DNA of 64,000 nucleotides from Gemmatimonadota bacterium (lineage in GTDB: Bacteria; Gemmatimonadota; Gemmatimonadetes; Gemmatimonadales; Gemmatimonadaceae): positions 372,001-436,000 of the forward strand of contig JADJAD010000004.1 in the NCBI GenBank assembly GCA_016704465.1, read 5' to 3'. The position numbers and the translations under genes are program-made. Each line of letters starts with the position of its first letter. The stretch's first letter is position 1. Positions 9,068 to 18,015 of this stretch are shown here, piece by piece. A model generated the notes under the pieces. That model was given only the letters and a program-made list of their open reading frames with translations, had not been told where the DNA came from and searched no databases.

Positions 9068-10294
9068 TCAGTCGAGGAGGCGAGGCTGCGGGACGGGGAC
9101 GATGAACCGCCCGCCAGCCGCAGCGAATGCCTCCTGCTCCCGCACGATCTCGTTGGTGAGATTCCAGGCGAGGAGGAGGAGGTGGGTCGGAGGATCGTCG
9201 ATCAGGCGCTGCGGCCCGACCACGGGGATGTCGGCGCCGGGAATGTCCTGCCCCTGCTTGGCCTCGTTGCGATCCACGACGTAGCGCACGTCGCGGGCGC
9301 CCAGGCCGCAGTAGTTCAGCAGGACCGTGGCCTTGGCAGGGGCGCCATAGGCGGCGACCGACGCGCCCGCGGCGTTGAGTTCGTCGAGGAGCGCGCGCAG
9401 GTCGCGGCGCACCGTCTCGGCACCGCGGGCGAGGTGCTCGCATCCGGAGGGACCGGCGCGCTCCCCCTCCTCGGCGATGCGCGCGGCAATCCGATCGGGG
9501 CGCGCCAACGGGTGCCCGATGCGCCCGATCGTGGCGCGCAGCGATCCGCCGTGGGTGGCGACGCGTTCCACGTCGAGCAGCTGCACCCCTTCCACCTCGC
9601 ATAGCCGGCCAAGCGGCGCGGTGGCGTAATACGTCATGTGTTCGTGGTACGTCATGTCGAAGGCGAGCGACGACACGGTGTCGGCGAACGACTGCACCTC
9701 GACCATGAACACGCCGTCCGGCGCCAGGAGCTCGAAGGCGGCGCGGATGAAGCCGCGCACATCGTCCACGTGCGCGAACACATTGGTCGCGGTGACGAGT
9801 GCCGCGCGCCGCTGCGCGCCGAGCTCGCGCGCCACCGCCGAGGAAAAGAACGCCGCGTGGGTCGGGATGCCGTCGGCCGTGGCGCGCGCCGCCAGGTTCT
9901 CGGCCGGCTCGATGCCTTGCACGGCGATGCCACGCCGCTGGAAGCACGAGAGCAGCAGTCCATCGTTGCTGCCGACATCGACCACCAGGTCATGCTCCGT
10001 GAGGCGCAAGCGGTGGACGGCATCGCCGGCGAACTCGTCGAAGTGCGCCCGCATCGTGCTCGACGTCGACGGCACGTACGCGTAGTCGGCGAACAGGAGC
10101 GCCGGATCGACGACCTCGCGCAGCTGGACGAGCTGGCAGTCGAGGCACCGGCAGAGGGTGAGCGGATATGCGGCTACCGGCGCCCGATCGTCGGGCCGAC
10201 GCAGGCGGTTGGCGAGCGGCTGGTCGCCGAGGGCGAGGAACGGCTGCAGGGCACCGCCGCATCCCCGGCAGGTCGTGCGGAGGGTGAGCGTCAC
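9068..10294 (-). CDS. Sugar C-methyltransferase, SAM-dependent, with zinc-binding N-terminus
   Basis: A 408-residue protein with the three-part layout of NDP-hexose C-methyltransferases. The N-terminal zinc-binding region has Cys9, Cys12, Cys50 and Cys53; a SAM-binding Rossmann domain carries VDVGSNDG near residue 97 and the YHEHMTYY segment of the active site; a C-terminal domain contains YGAPAKA. Family members such as TylC3 and NovU methylate a keto-deoxysugar at C3 or C5, creating a branched-chain sugar. The GTG at 10294 overlaps the upstream ugd stop (GTGA). It implies that a C-methylated sugar is part of the polymer or of a small glycoside. Confidence 0.85.
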   Translation of the reverse strand: MTLTLRTTCRGCGGALQPFLALGDQPLANRLRRPDDRAPVAAYPLTLCRCLDCQLVQLREVVDPALLFADYAYVPSTSSTMRAHFDEFAGDAVHRLRLTEHDLVVDVGSNDGLLLSCFQRRGIAVQGIEPAENLAARATADGIPTHAAFFSSAVARELGAQRRAALVTATNVFAHVDDVRGFIRAAFELLAPDGVFMVEVQSFADTVSSLAFDMTYHEHMTYYATAPLGRLCEVEGVQLLDVERVATHGGSLRATIGRIGHPLARPDRIAARIAEEGERAGPSGCEHLARGAETVRRDLRALLDELNAAGASVAAYGAPAKATVLLNYCGLGARDVRYVVDRNEAKQGQDIPGADIPVVGPQRLIDDPPTHLLLLAWNLTNEIVREQEAFAAAGGRFIVPVPQPRLLD

Positions 10295-11634
10295 GCGTGC
10301 CGTCCAATGGGGAGATACTCGACCTGCGCCCCCCAGGTGACGGAATCCAGGGCACGCCGGGCATCGAGCACCAGCGGGCGCCGCATCAGGGCGCGGACAC
10401 GCACCGGATCGAGCGCCACGAGGCTGGGCCACGCCGTGGCGAGGACGGCCGCGTCGGCGCCATCGAGAGCCGACTCGGCATCTGCGGTGACGGTGGCGAC
10501 CCCTGCCAGCATTCGGGCGCCCTCGTCGGCAGCAACCGGGTCACAGGCGCGCACCTCGGCACCCGCCGCATGCAGCAGGCGCGCGACGTCGATGGAGCGC
10601 GATTCGCGCAGGTCGTCGGTCTCGGGCTTGAACGCGAGCCCAAGGACCGCCACCCGCGCCCCCGCCAGCTGCAGCCGCGCGCGCAGCAGGGACAGGACGC
10701 GCTCCGGGCGTTCGGCATTGACCTGGCGTACCGCGTCGAGGATGGGCGAGGCAACGCCTCGCGCCCGGGCCCAAGCGGTCAGCGCCTCCGTATCCTTGGG
10801 GAAGCAGCTGCCGCCGTACCCGAGCCCGGGGAGCAGGTACGACGTGATGCTGGCCGGCGCATCGGGCCGACCAGCGTGGCCCTTGAAGCGCCGGTCCGCG
10901 TGTACGGCTCGGAGTACCGCGTCGGCATCGGCGTCGGCCACCGACTCGCACATGGCGGCGATCTCGTTGGAAAAGGAGACAAGGGTCGAGAGCAGCGCGT
11001 TCGACGCGTACTTGGCCATCTCGGCGCCGGTGGGTGTCGTGAACACCATCGGCGAGCCAAAGGGCGCATACAGGGATTCCAGCGCCGCGCGCGCGCGGTC
11101 GTCGCTGATCCCGAGCACGATGCGGTCGGGTGCGCGCATGTCGTCCACCGCCACGCCCTCGCGCAGGAACTCCGGATTCATCCCGACTCCTAACGAGTCC
11201 GCCCCCAGTCCCGAGTGCTCTCGCAGGATCGGCTCCACGACCTCACTGGTGGTCCCGGGCGGGACCGTGCTCTTGACCGCCACCACGCGATAGCCGCTCG
11301 CCCCGCGCAGCGCACGTGCCACCTCGGCACTGGCCGCCCGCAGCGCGGTGAGGTCGGCGCCGCTGCCAGTCGGCGGCGTACCGACGCAGATGAGGATCAC
11401 GGCGGCGTCGACAACGGCCTCGGCGGCGACTCCCGTGGCCGTCAGCCGCCCGGCATCGACCACCGACCGCAGCAGCTCGGGCAGTCCCGGTTCATGGAAC
11501 GGCGCCTCGCCGAGGGCGATCTTGCCCGTGCGGACGGGATCGATGTCCACCACCCGCACCTCGTGGCCGACACCGGCCAGGACCGCGCCGCTGACCAGGC
11601 CCACCGGTCCTCCCCCGATGATCGCGACGCGCAT
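10291..11634 (-). CDS. ugd: UDP-glucose 6-dehydrogenase
   Basis: A 447-residue enzyme oxidising UDP-glucose to UDP-glucuronate with two NAD+. The N-terminal Rossmann motif GGGPVG lies at residues 7-12. VKSTVPPGTT and the substrate loop NPEFLREG are present, and the catalytic Cys lies in GYGGSCFPKD. The C-terminal UDP-binding domain contains LGLAFKPETDDLRESRS. The ATG at 11634 overlaps the stop of the UXS-like gene (ATGA), and the end overlaps the methyltransferase start (GTGA). Its product is the substrate of the decarboxylase encoded directly upstream. Confidence 0.93.
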   Translation of the reverse strand: MRVAIIGGGPVGLVSGAVLAGVGHEVRVVDIDPVRTGKIALGEAPFHEPGLPELLRSVVDAGRLTATGVAAEAVVDAAVILICVGTPPTGSGADLTALRAASAEVARALRGASGYRVVAVKSTVPPGTTSEVVEPILREHSGLGADSLGVGMNPEFLREGVAVDDMRAPDRIVLGISDDRARAALESLYAPFGSPMVFTTPTGAEMAKYASNALLSTLVSFSNEIAAMCESVADADADAVLRAVHADRRFKGHAGRPDAPASITSYLLPGLGYGGSCFPKDTEALTAWARARGVASPILDAVRQVNAERPERVLSLLRARLQLAGARVAVLGLAFKPETDDLRESRSIDVARLLHAAGAEVRACDPVAADEGARMLAGVATVTADAESALDGADAAVLATAWPSLVALDPVRVRALMRRPLVLDARRALDSVTWGAQVEYLPIGRHA

Positions 11635-12746
11635 CAGCCGACCGTCTCGCGAGCCCACCGCAGCGTGCGACGCATCCCGTCTTCCAGCGACATGCGCGGA
11701 GCATAACCAAGGTGGTCACGCGACTTGGAGAGGTCGGGACAGCGTCGCTGCGGGTTGTCGGTGAGGTAGTGCGGATCGCTGCTGACCTGAAAGGTGACCG
11801 GGGTGCCGCTGAGCCCGGACACGAGGTCGGCGACCTGACGGATGCTGACCTCGTGCGCGTTCCCGATGTTGTACGCCTCGCCCGGTTGTCCCCTGAGCAT
11901 CGCCAGATAGAAGCCCGCCGTGGCGTCGCTGATGTAGCAGAACGACCGCGTCGCCCGCCCGTCGGAGTGCAGGACGAGTTCCTGGTTCGACGTCGCCGCT
12001 CGCATGAGGTCGGGAATGATGCGTCCGTCGTCGATGCGCTGGCCCGCGCCATAGACGTTGAACGGGCGCACGCTGCGGATCGGGAAGCCGAATTCCTGAT
12101 GATAGACGACCGCGAGGGTCTCACCGAAGCGCTTGGACTCATCGTAGCAGGCGCGAGGGCCGGTGCACGAGACGAAACCGCGATAATCCTCGCGCGTGGG
12201 GATGTGCGCCGGATCGGGATCGCCGTAGATCTCGCTCGTACTGAAGAACAGGAATCCCTTGAGCTCGGCCTGTGCCCTGGCTAGTTCGAGCATGCGACGC
12301 AGTCCCCAGACGTTCACGTCGGCGGTCTGCAGCGGCTTGGCCCGGTAGATGATCGGTGAGGCGATGCCAGCGGCATGAATGGCGTACTGGAACGGGATGG
12401 CAATCTCGACGTCGCGCGAGATGTCGGCGTTGATCACGGTGACCTGCGGGTCGTCGGCCATTCGCTGGACGCGCGCGGGGACCCCGGTGACGAAGTTGTC
12501 GACGATGACGGCCCGAGCCGGACGAGTGAACCGGGTGCGGTTCAGGTGCAAGAGCACGTCGGCCATCGCGGCGCCGAGGAAGCCCGCACCACCGGAGATG
12601 AGCACCGTGCACCCCTCCAGCGCGTTGGCGGCCTCGCCCAGCGCGGCAGCGGCGTGAGCAGCATCCTCCCTCAGCACCTCCTCGCCGGGAACGTGCGCGT
12701 CGGCGCCGGTGGCTGCTTCACGATCTCCTGCCTGCACGTGCGTCAT
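11634..12746 (-). CDS. UDP-glucuronate decarboxylase-like SDR (UDP-xylose synthase type)
   Basis: A 370-residue extended SDR. The NAD motif SGGAGFLG is at residues 51-58. The catalytic Tyr and Lys lie in ACYDESKRFGE, matching the YDExKR pattern of UDP-xylose synthases rather than the YSASKA of dTDP-glucose dehydratases. SVRPFNVYGAGQ and the C-terminal substrate segment follow. It would convert UDP-glucuronate, made by the adjacent Ugd, to UDP-xylose or a related pentose nucleotide. The ATG at 12746 is preferred; the open frame extends to 12971, but that extra part has no homology-like features. A 50-residue acidic N-terminal extension remains even so. Confidence 0.8.
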   Translation of the reverse strand: MTHVQAGDREAATGADAHVPGEEVLREDAAHAAAALGEAANALEGCTVLISGGAGFLGAAMADVLLHLNRTRFTRPARAVIVDNFVTGVPARVQRMADDPQVTVINADISRDVEIAIPFQYAIHAAGIASPIIYRAKPLQTADVNVWGLRRMLELARAQAELKGFLFFSTSEIYGDPDPAHIPTREDYRGFVSCTGPRACYDESKRFGETLAVVYHQEFGFPIRSVRPFNVYGAGQRIDDGRIIPDLMRAATSNQELVLHSDGRATRSFCYISDATAGFYLAMLRGQPGEAYNIGNAHEVSIRQVADLVSGLSGTPVTFQVSSDPHYLTDNPQRRCPDLSKSRDHLGYAPRMSLEDGMRRTLRWARETVG

Positions 12747-13225
12747 GTCGAGTGCACCCGATGCGTATGGTGAAACCGGCAGCGCGCCGACCGGCGGCGC
12801 TGCTGGGGTCCGTATGGAAAGAATCGTTCCGGGTGAGACGGAACTGTCCCGCCCACCGTCCGTCGTCGCCAATGACGACGCCCCCTCACTACTGGCAATC
12901 CTCGTGCGCGATAGTTTCGGCTCGACCGCGTGGCGTCGGACGGTGATGTTGCCTACAGTAGTGGCATGCACGCAACAGCGCCGAGGGTATGGTCGCGTAC
13001 TCCTCTGACGGTATGGAGCCCCTCCGAGAGGTCGGGGGGGGCCGCTCGGGTCGAATCGGCCGTCGAGCGCCGCGAATCGCGTCGGGTTGGTGCCCGGGTC
13101 GCCCTCGCGGTCACGGAACTTGCGTTGAGCCGTCCTCAGGTCGGGGTGTGGGTGAAGGGGTGCCCTCCGGACCGGGAGGGTCGTCTCCCGATGTGTCGTT
13201 GTCCAGTGACTTTACGAGCTAAGTG
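12747..13225. other. Divergent intergenic region
   Basis: There are 479 bases between a minus-strand operon and a plus-strand operon that are read away from each other, so both promoters should lie here. I see no trustworthy coding sequence. The base composition is less GC-biased around 12880-12960. No -35/-10 pair or operator stands out enough to annotate. Confidence 0.4.
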
Positions 13226-14044
13226 ATGCCTTCCATTCCATTGCCATCGCCCGACCCACAGGAACTGCTGGCGCCGCCGGATATCTCGCTGGTGATGCCC
13301 TGCTACAATGAGGAGGCGATCGTCGGCCAGACCATCCGGCGCACGTTGGCGGCCTTTCGCGGGGCCGGACATCGGCTGCAACTGGTCGCGGTCGACAACG
13401 GTTCGCGCGACCGCACCGGCGCGATCATCCAGGAGTATGTGGACCAGGGACAGCCCGTCATTCATGTACGCGTCGAGCAGAATCAGGGCTACGGGTTCGG
13501 CATCCTGAGCGGCATTCCGAGCTGTACCGCACCGTGGATCGGCTTCATTCCCGCGGACTCGCAGGTCGACGCCCACGAGACGGTGCACCTGTTCGAGGAG
13601 GCGTTGGCGTGCGAGGAGCCCGTGCTGGCCAAGGCGCGGCGACGGTTCCGGATGGATGGCTTCATCCGGAAGGTGGTGTCGGTCACGTACAACCTGCTCT
13701 TTCGCGCGCTCTGGCCGAGCATCGCGTCGTTCGACATCAATGGCCTGCCGAAGATCCTGCATCGGGACGTGGTGCGGCGCATGGGGCTCTCGTCGAAGGA
13801 CTGGTTCCTCGATCCCGAGATCATGATCAAGTCGCACTACCTCGGGGTCCGCTGTATTGAGTACAGCGTCTTTGCCCGCATGCGGAGCCGCGGGCTCTCG
13901 CATGTGAACGCGGGGACGTGCCTGAACTTCTTCAGCGGGTTGATCCGCTACCGCTTTTCGTCGGAACTCGCCCGGTGGAGAGAGCGGGCGCCGTCGAGTG
14001 TGGTCGTGTCGGGTGAGGTACTGAGCGGCCGGGGGATCGAGTGA
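13226..14044 (+). CDS. GT2 glycosyltransferase
   Basis: A 272-residue GT-A fold transferase. Residues 19-60 read ISLVMPCYNEEA and LVAVDNGSRDRTG, the nucleotide-binding strands of GT2 enzymes. IGFIPADSQVD contains the acidic metal ligands. There is no C-terminal membrane pair, so it is probably a soluble or peripheral enzyme. GTG and ATG occur in tandem (13223 and 13226); the ATG is used here. It is the first gene of the plus-strand run and ends 73 bases before the nucleotidyltransferase gene. Donor and acceptor are not predictable. Confidence 0.78.
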   Translation: MPSIPLPSPDPQELLAPPDISLVMPCYNEEAIVGQTIRRTLAAFRGAGHRLQLVAVDNGSRDRTGAIIQEYVDQGQPVIHVRVEQNQGYGFGILSGIPSCTAPWIGFIPADSQVDAHETVHLFEEALACEEPVLAKARRRFRMDGFIRKVVSVTYNLLFRALWPSIASFDINGLPKILHRDVVRRMGLSSKDWFLDPEIMIKSHYLGVRCIEYSVFARMRSRGLSHVNAGTCLNFFSGLIRYRFSSELARWRERAPSSVVVSGEVLSGRGIE

Positions 14045-14117
14045 CCCTTCGACGTGCCCTCGACGCACCACGGCGCCCCTCGTACCGGCCACCCGCCCAG
14101 CCCCCACGCTCGCACGC

Positions 14118-14917
14118 ATGAAAGTGATCATCCTGGCCGGCGGTCGCGGGACGCGACTCGCCGAGGAGACCTCGTCGCGCCCCAAGCCGATGGTGGAAAT
14201 CGGCGGGCGCCCGATCCTGTGGCACTTGATGCATCACTACGCCTCGCACGGCTTCAAGGAGTTCCTCGTCGCCTGCGGCTACAAGGGCGAGATGATCAAG
14301 GAGTACTTCAAGAACATCGCGGTGCACGAGAGCGACTTCTTCGTGGACCTGCGCGATGGCTCGCTGGACGTGATCCACGGCAGCCGACTGGACTGGCAGG
14401 TGGGGCTGGTGGACACCGGCCTCGACTCCATGACCGGCGGACGGCTGTTGCGCCTGCGTCACCTGGCGGGCGGTGAGACGTGCATGGCCACGTACGGTGA
14501 TGGACTGTCCGACGTGGACCTCACGGCGCTGCTCGCCTTTCACCGGGCGCACGGGAAGCTGGCGACCGTGACGGCCGTGCGGCCGCCGGCGCGTTTCGGC
14601 GGATTGCGGCTGACGGATGATGCCGTGACCCAGTTCAGCGAGAAGCCGCAGGCCGAGAGCGGCTGGATCAACGGTGGATTCTTCGTCTTCGAGCCGGGGG
14701 TCTTCGACTACATCGGCGGCGACGAGACGATCCTCGAGCGCGACCCGCTGGAGCGGCTGTCGCGCGACGGGCAACTCATGGCCTTCAAGCATTCGGGGTT
14801 CTTCCAGCCGATGGATACACTGCGTGAGCGCGACCTGCTCGAGGCGCTGTGGGCGTCCGGGCGTGCCCGTGGAAGCAATGGGACGACGGGCGTGCGACCG
14901 GCGAGGTGGGGACATGA
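14118..14917 (+). CDS. rfbF: Glucose-1-phosphate cytidylyltransferase with a one-base frameshift
   Basis: It makes CDP-glucose from glucose-1-phosphate and CTP, the entry step to CDP-deoxysugars. The N-terminal signature LAGGRGTRL is followed by SRPKPMVEIGGRPILWH. YGDGLSDVDL holds the metal Asp, and GWINGGFFVFEP is typical of RfbF. The frame is lost at CCC 14866-14868. One extra C restores the expected family ending (APWKQWDDGR) and a TGA at 14915-14917 that overlaps the next ATG as ATGA. The repaired protein is 266 residues, close to the usual 255-260. The defect is therefore probably a sequencing error. No CDP-glucose 4,6-dehydratase gene is visible in the window. Confidence 0.88.
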
Positions 14918-16320
14918 GTCGGCTGCCACATGTCGTGGTCCTCGGCGGTGGTCCGGCGGGGTGCGGTGCCGCGTTCCAGCTGCGCCGCGCCGGCAAGGCG
15001 ACGGTCACCCTGCTGGAGAAGCAGGACGTGGTCGGGGGCAACGCCGCGTCGTTCCAGTGGGGCGGACAGTGGCTCGACTACGGGAGCCATCGACTGCACC
15101 ATACCTGCGCACCCGATATCCTGGCCGACATCCGCGAGATGCTGGGCGACGACTTCGGCGACTTCGCCCGGCACGGGCGCATCCGCCTGCGCGGCGAGTG
15201 GCTGCACTTCCCCATCCAGACGACCGACCTGCTGCGGCGCCTCGACAAGGGGTTCGCGTTAGGCATGGCGCGCGACATGGTCATGACCAAGGTGGCCAAG
15301 GCAGCTGAGGGCGACACCTACGCCTCGGTCCTCCTGGCAAACCTGGGGCCGACCATGAGCCGGCACTTCTACTTCCCGTACGGACGCAAGATGTGGGGCA
15401 AGCCTCCCGAGGCGCTCTCGGGCATCCAGGCCCGCAAGCGCGTCACCGCGGGAAGCTTCGCCAAGCTGATCAAGCGGCTGCTCAAGCCGGTTGGCGGCGG
15501 CAACTACTACTACATGCGCGAAGGCTACGGGCAGATCTCGCGCGCATATGCCACGCGGGCGGAATCGCTCGGCGCAGAGTTGGCCATGCGGTGGGGCGCG
15601 ACGAGCATCACCCGCTCGACGACGCCGGGCTACACCTGGTCGGTGACCGCGGAGCGCGACGGCGAGATCCGCAGCATCGACTGCGACCACATCTGGAGCA
15701 CCATCCCGATCACGCTGCTCGCCAAGATGATGCAGGTGCCGGGCGACTCGCCCGTGATGAAGGCGGCGACGCAGGTGCACTATCGCGCCATGGTGCTGGT
15801 GTACGTCAAGTTACCGGTCGATCAATTCACCACCACGGACGCGCACTACTTCCCCGAGGAGAACGTGCGCGTCACCCGGCTGTCGGAACCCAAGAACTAC
15901 TTCCGCTCGACCGAGCCGAAGGGGACGACGGTCCTGTGCGGCGAGTATCCCTGCGCCATCGGCGACGAGTTGTGGACGGCGAGCGACGACGACCTCGCAG
16001 CGATCATGGCGCGCGACGCAGCGACGGCGGGCATTCCCTTCCCGTCCGCCCCGACCGATGTCATGATCCGGCGCCTGCCGCAGGCGTATCCGATCTACCT
16101 CAAGGGGTACGAGGTGCCGTTAGGCATCCTCGACGACTGGGCAGGGTCGCAACCGAACGTGCTGGTGTACGGGCGGCAGGGGCTGTTCGCGCACGACAAT
16201 ACCCACCACGCGCTGTTCATGGCCTACTCGGCGGTGGATTGCCTGGACGGCATGACGTTCGACCAGGCCAAGTGGGCGGGCTATCGCGAGATCTTCAAGT
16301 CGCATGTCGTCGAGGACTGA
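14914..16320 (+). CDS. FAD-dependent amine-oxidase/UGM-like protein
   Basis: A 468-residue flavoprotein. The dinucleotide motif GGGPAG is at residues 11-16, followed by TLLEKQDVVGGNAAS and DYGSHRLHH, which corresponds to the flavin-adjacent Gly-x-His segment of UDP-galactopyranose mutase and protoporphyrinogen-oxidase-like proteins. The C-terminus GRQGLFAHDNTHHALFM closes the FAD site. The start overlaps the rfbF stop (ATGA). It could be a sugar mutase or an oxidase in undecaprenyl-linked glycan synthesis; homologues in polysaccharide operons are seldom characterised. Confidence 0.75.
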   Translation: MSRLPHVVVLGGGPAGCGAAFQLRRAGKATVTLLEKQDVVGGNAASFQWGGQWLDYGSHRLHHTCAPDILADIREMLGDDFGDFARHGRIRLRGEWLHFPIQTTDLLRRLDKGFALGMARDMVMTKVAKAAEGDTYASVLLANLGPTMSRHFYFPYGRKMWGKPPEALSGIQARKRVTAGSFAKLIKRLLKPVGGGNYYYMREGYGQISRAYATRAESLGAELAMRWGATSITRSTTPGYTWSVTAERDGEIRSIDCDHIWSTIPITLLAKMMQVPGDSPVMKAATQVHYRAMVLVYVKLPVDQFTTTDAHYFPEENVRVTRLSEPKNYFRSTEPKGTTVLCGEYPCAIGDELWTASDDDLAAIMARDAATAGIPFPSAPTDVMIRRLPQAYPIYLKGYEVPLGILDDWAGSQPNVLVYGRQGLFAHDNTHHALFMAYSAVDCLDGMTFDQAKWAGYREIFKSHVVED

Positions 16321-16347
16321 GCCGTCGTCGCGGCTGGCAGGTGCGGC

Positions 16348-18015
16348 GTGACTCGACAGGCCACACGCGCCAGTCTGCCCGTGCCGACCGTCCGGCGCGA
16401 CGCGAGCGTGCGCGGACCTGTGGGAGACCTGCGCGTGGCCGCAGACCGCGTGGCCGCAGACCGCGTGGCCGCAGACCGCGTGGCCGCGGACCGCGTGGCG
16501 GTGGAGCACGTGGCCGCGTGGCCGCTGGCGCTCGTCGCGATTGTCGTGCTGGCCGTCGCGACGCGGGCGATCGGGCTCAATAGCGGGCTGTGGATCGATG
16601 AGGTCTACTCCCTGGTCCGGTCGTTCCGGGCCCCCGCGTCGACCATCCTGACCGAGTTCTGGGGCGACAACCACCATCCGCTGTACGCGCTCCTGGCGCA
16701 CGCGAGCCGCGCGTTGCTCGGCGAGGCTCCGTGGACGGTCCGGCTGCCGGCCATGCTGCTGGGCGTCGCCGCGGTCCCCGCGCTGTACCAGCTCGGCCGG
16801 CTCGTCGTGCGCCAGCGGGAGGCGCTGCTCGCCGCTTTGCTGCTGGCGGTGAGCTACCATCACGTCTGGTTCTCGCAGAACGCCCGTGGCTACAGTGCGA
16901 TTGCCTTTGCCGCCATTGTCACCCTGTGGGCGCTCTTGCGAGGGCTGGAGACGGGGGAGCGGCGGTACTTCGTGTGGTACGCGGTCGCGGCCGCGCTGGG
17001 GGCGTACACGCACCTGACGATGATCCTGGTGGTGGTCGGTCACGCGCTGGCCGCGGCCGTCTTCCTGCTCGCGCCAGGACGCGCGCTGGACCGCCGCCCG
17101 CTCTGGCGCATGTGCGTGCTCGCCTTCGGGCTGTCGGCGGTGCTGACGCTGGCGTTGTACGGGCCGATGCTGCGCGAGGTGCTCGACTTCTTCCTGAACC
17201 GCCCCTCGCAATTGCGGGGGGTATCGACCCCGCGCTGGGCATTCGTGGAGACCATCCGCGTGCTCGTGCTCGGACTGGGGGCGGGACTGGCGATCGTTGG
17301 GGGCACCGTGCTGGCCGCGGGAGCGATCGTTGGTGCCAGCGGGATCGCGTCGATGTGGCGTCGGCATCGCGCGTTCGTCCTGCTGCTGGCCATGCCGTGC
17401 CTGGTAACGGTTGCCGGGGCCGCCATGGTGCGCGGGACGATGTATCCGCGCTTCTTCTTCTTTGCGATCGGGCCGGCGATGCTGCTCGTGGTGCGTGGGG
17501 CATATGCGGCCTGCGAGTGGGGGGCCGCGCGCATCGGACGTGCACGCCTCGGCTCGCCGCTGGCCACGTCGGGCGTGTTGGTCGTGGCTCTCCTCTCCAC
17601 GGCGTCGCTGGGATACAACTACCGCTACCCCAAACAGGATTTCGAAGGGGCCATGCGACTGGTGCTGGCAGAGGCGCGGCCGGGCGACGTCGTCGTCTCG
17701 ACCGGGCTCCCCGCCGACCCGTATCGCACGTTGTATGGCCGGACGTGGCCGAACCTCACCACGCGCGCGGAACTGGACTCCGTGCGGCGCACAGGCGCGC
17801 GCACCTGGGTGCTCTGGACCTTTCCACGGTATCTCGAGCGCAACGTCCCCGAGATCGACCGCGTCCTGCGCGACGAGTGCACCGAGCGGCGCACGTTCCG
17901 TGGCACGGTGAGCGGGGGCGACGTGCTGGTATGCGTCCTGCCCACATTGTCGGCCGAGACGCGATCGCCGGGGGATTCCAGCGCCCTTCCCACTGTACCG
18001 GTTCCTCCGCAATGA
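16348..18015 (+). CDS. GT39/GT-C family membrane glycosyltransferase
   Basis: A 555-residue polytopic protein of the ArnT/PMT-like class, which transfers a sugar from a polyprenyl-phosphate donor on the outer face of the membrane. The first periplasmic loop carries the acidic pair in GLWIDEVYSL. The SQNARGYSA segment matches the S-Q-x-A-R-x-Y motif of this class. About eleven hydrophobic segments are followed by a C-terminal soluble domain. The cytoplasmic N-terminus contains an exact tandem repeat, four copies of VAADR, directly before the first helix. The gene overlaps the next by ATGA. Confidence 0.82.
   Translation: MTRQATRASLPVPTVRRDASVRGPVGDLRVAADRVAADRVAADRVAADRVAVEHVAAWPLALVAIVVLAVATRAIGLNSGLWIDEVYSLVRSFRAPASTILTEFWGDNHHPLYALLAHASRALLGEAPWTVRLPAMLLGVAAVPALYQLGRLVVRQREALLAALLLAVSYHHVWFSQNARGYSAIAFAAIVTLWALLRGLETGERRYFVWYAVAAALGAYTHLTMILVVVGHALAAAVFLLAPGRALDRRPLWRMCVLAFGLSAVLTLALYGPMLREVLDFFLNRPSQLRGVSTPRWAFVETIRVLVLGLGAGLAIVGGTVLAAGAIVGASGIASMWRRHRAFVLLLAMPCLVTVAGAAMVRGTMYPRFFFFAIGPAMLLVVRGAYAACEWGAARIGRARLGSPLATSGVLVVALLSTASLGYNYRYPKQDFEGAMRLVLAEARPGDVVVSTGLPADPYRTLYGRTWPNLTTRAELDSVRRTGARTWVLWTFPRYLERNVPEIDRVLRDECTERRTFRGTVSGGDVLVCVLPTLSAETRSPGDSSALPTVPVPPQ
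16435..16509 (+). repeat. 15-bp tandem repeat coding VAADR
   Basis: Three identical 15-bp units (GTGGCCGCAGACCGC) are followed by one unit with a single A-to-G change and one diverged unit coding VAVEH. The repeat lies in frame in the N-terminal tail of the GT39-like gene, just before its first membrane helix. Unit gain or loss would change tail length without breaking the frame. Confidence 0.9.

Noticed and set aside
14914..15308. Extended 396-residue form of the cytidylyltransferase
   Set aside because: The part after residue about 250 is the flavoprotein gene read in the wrong frame; a one-base repair gives the expected family end.
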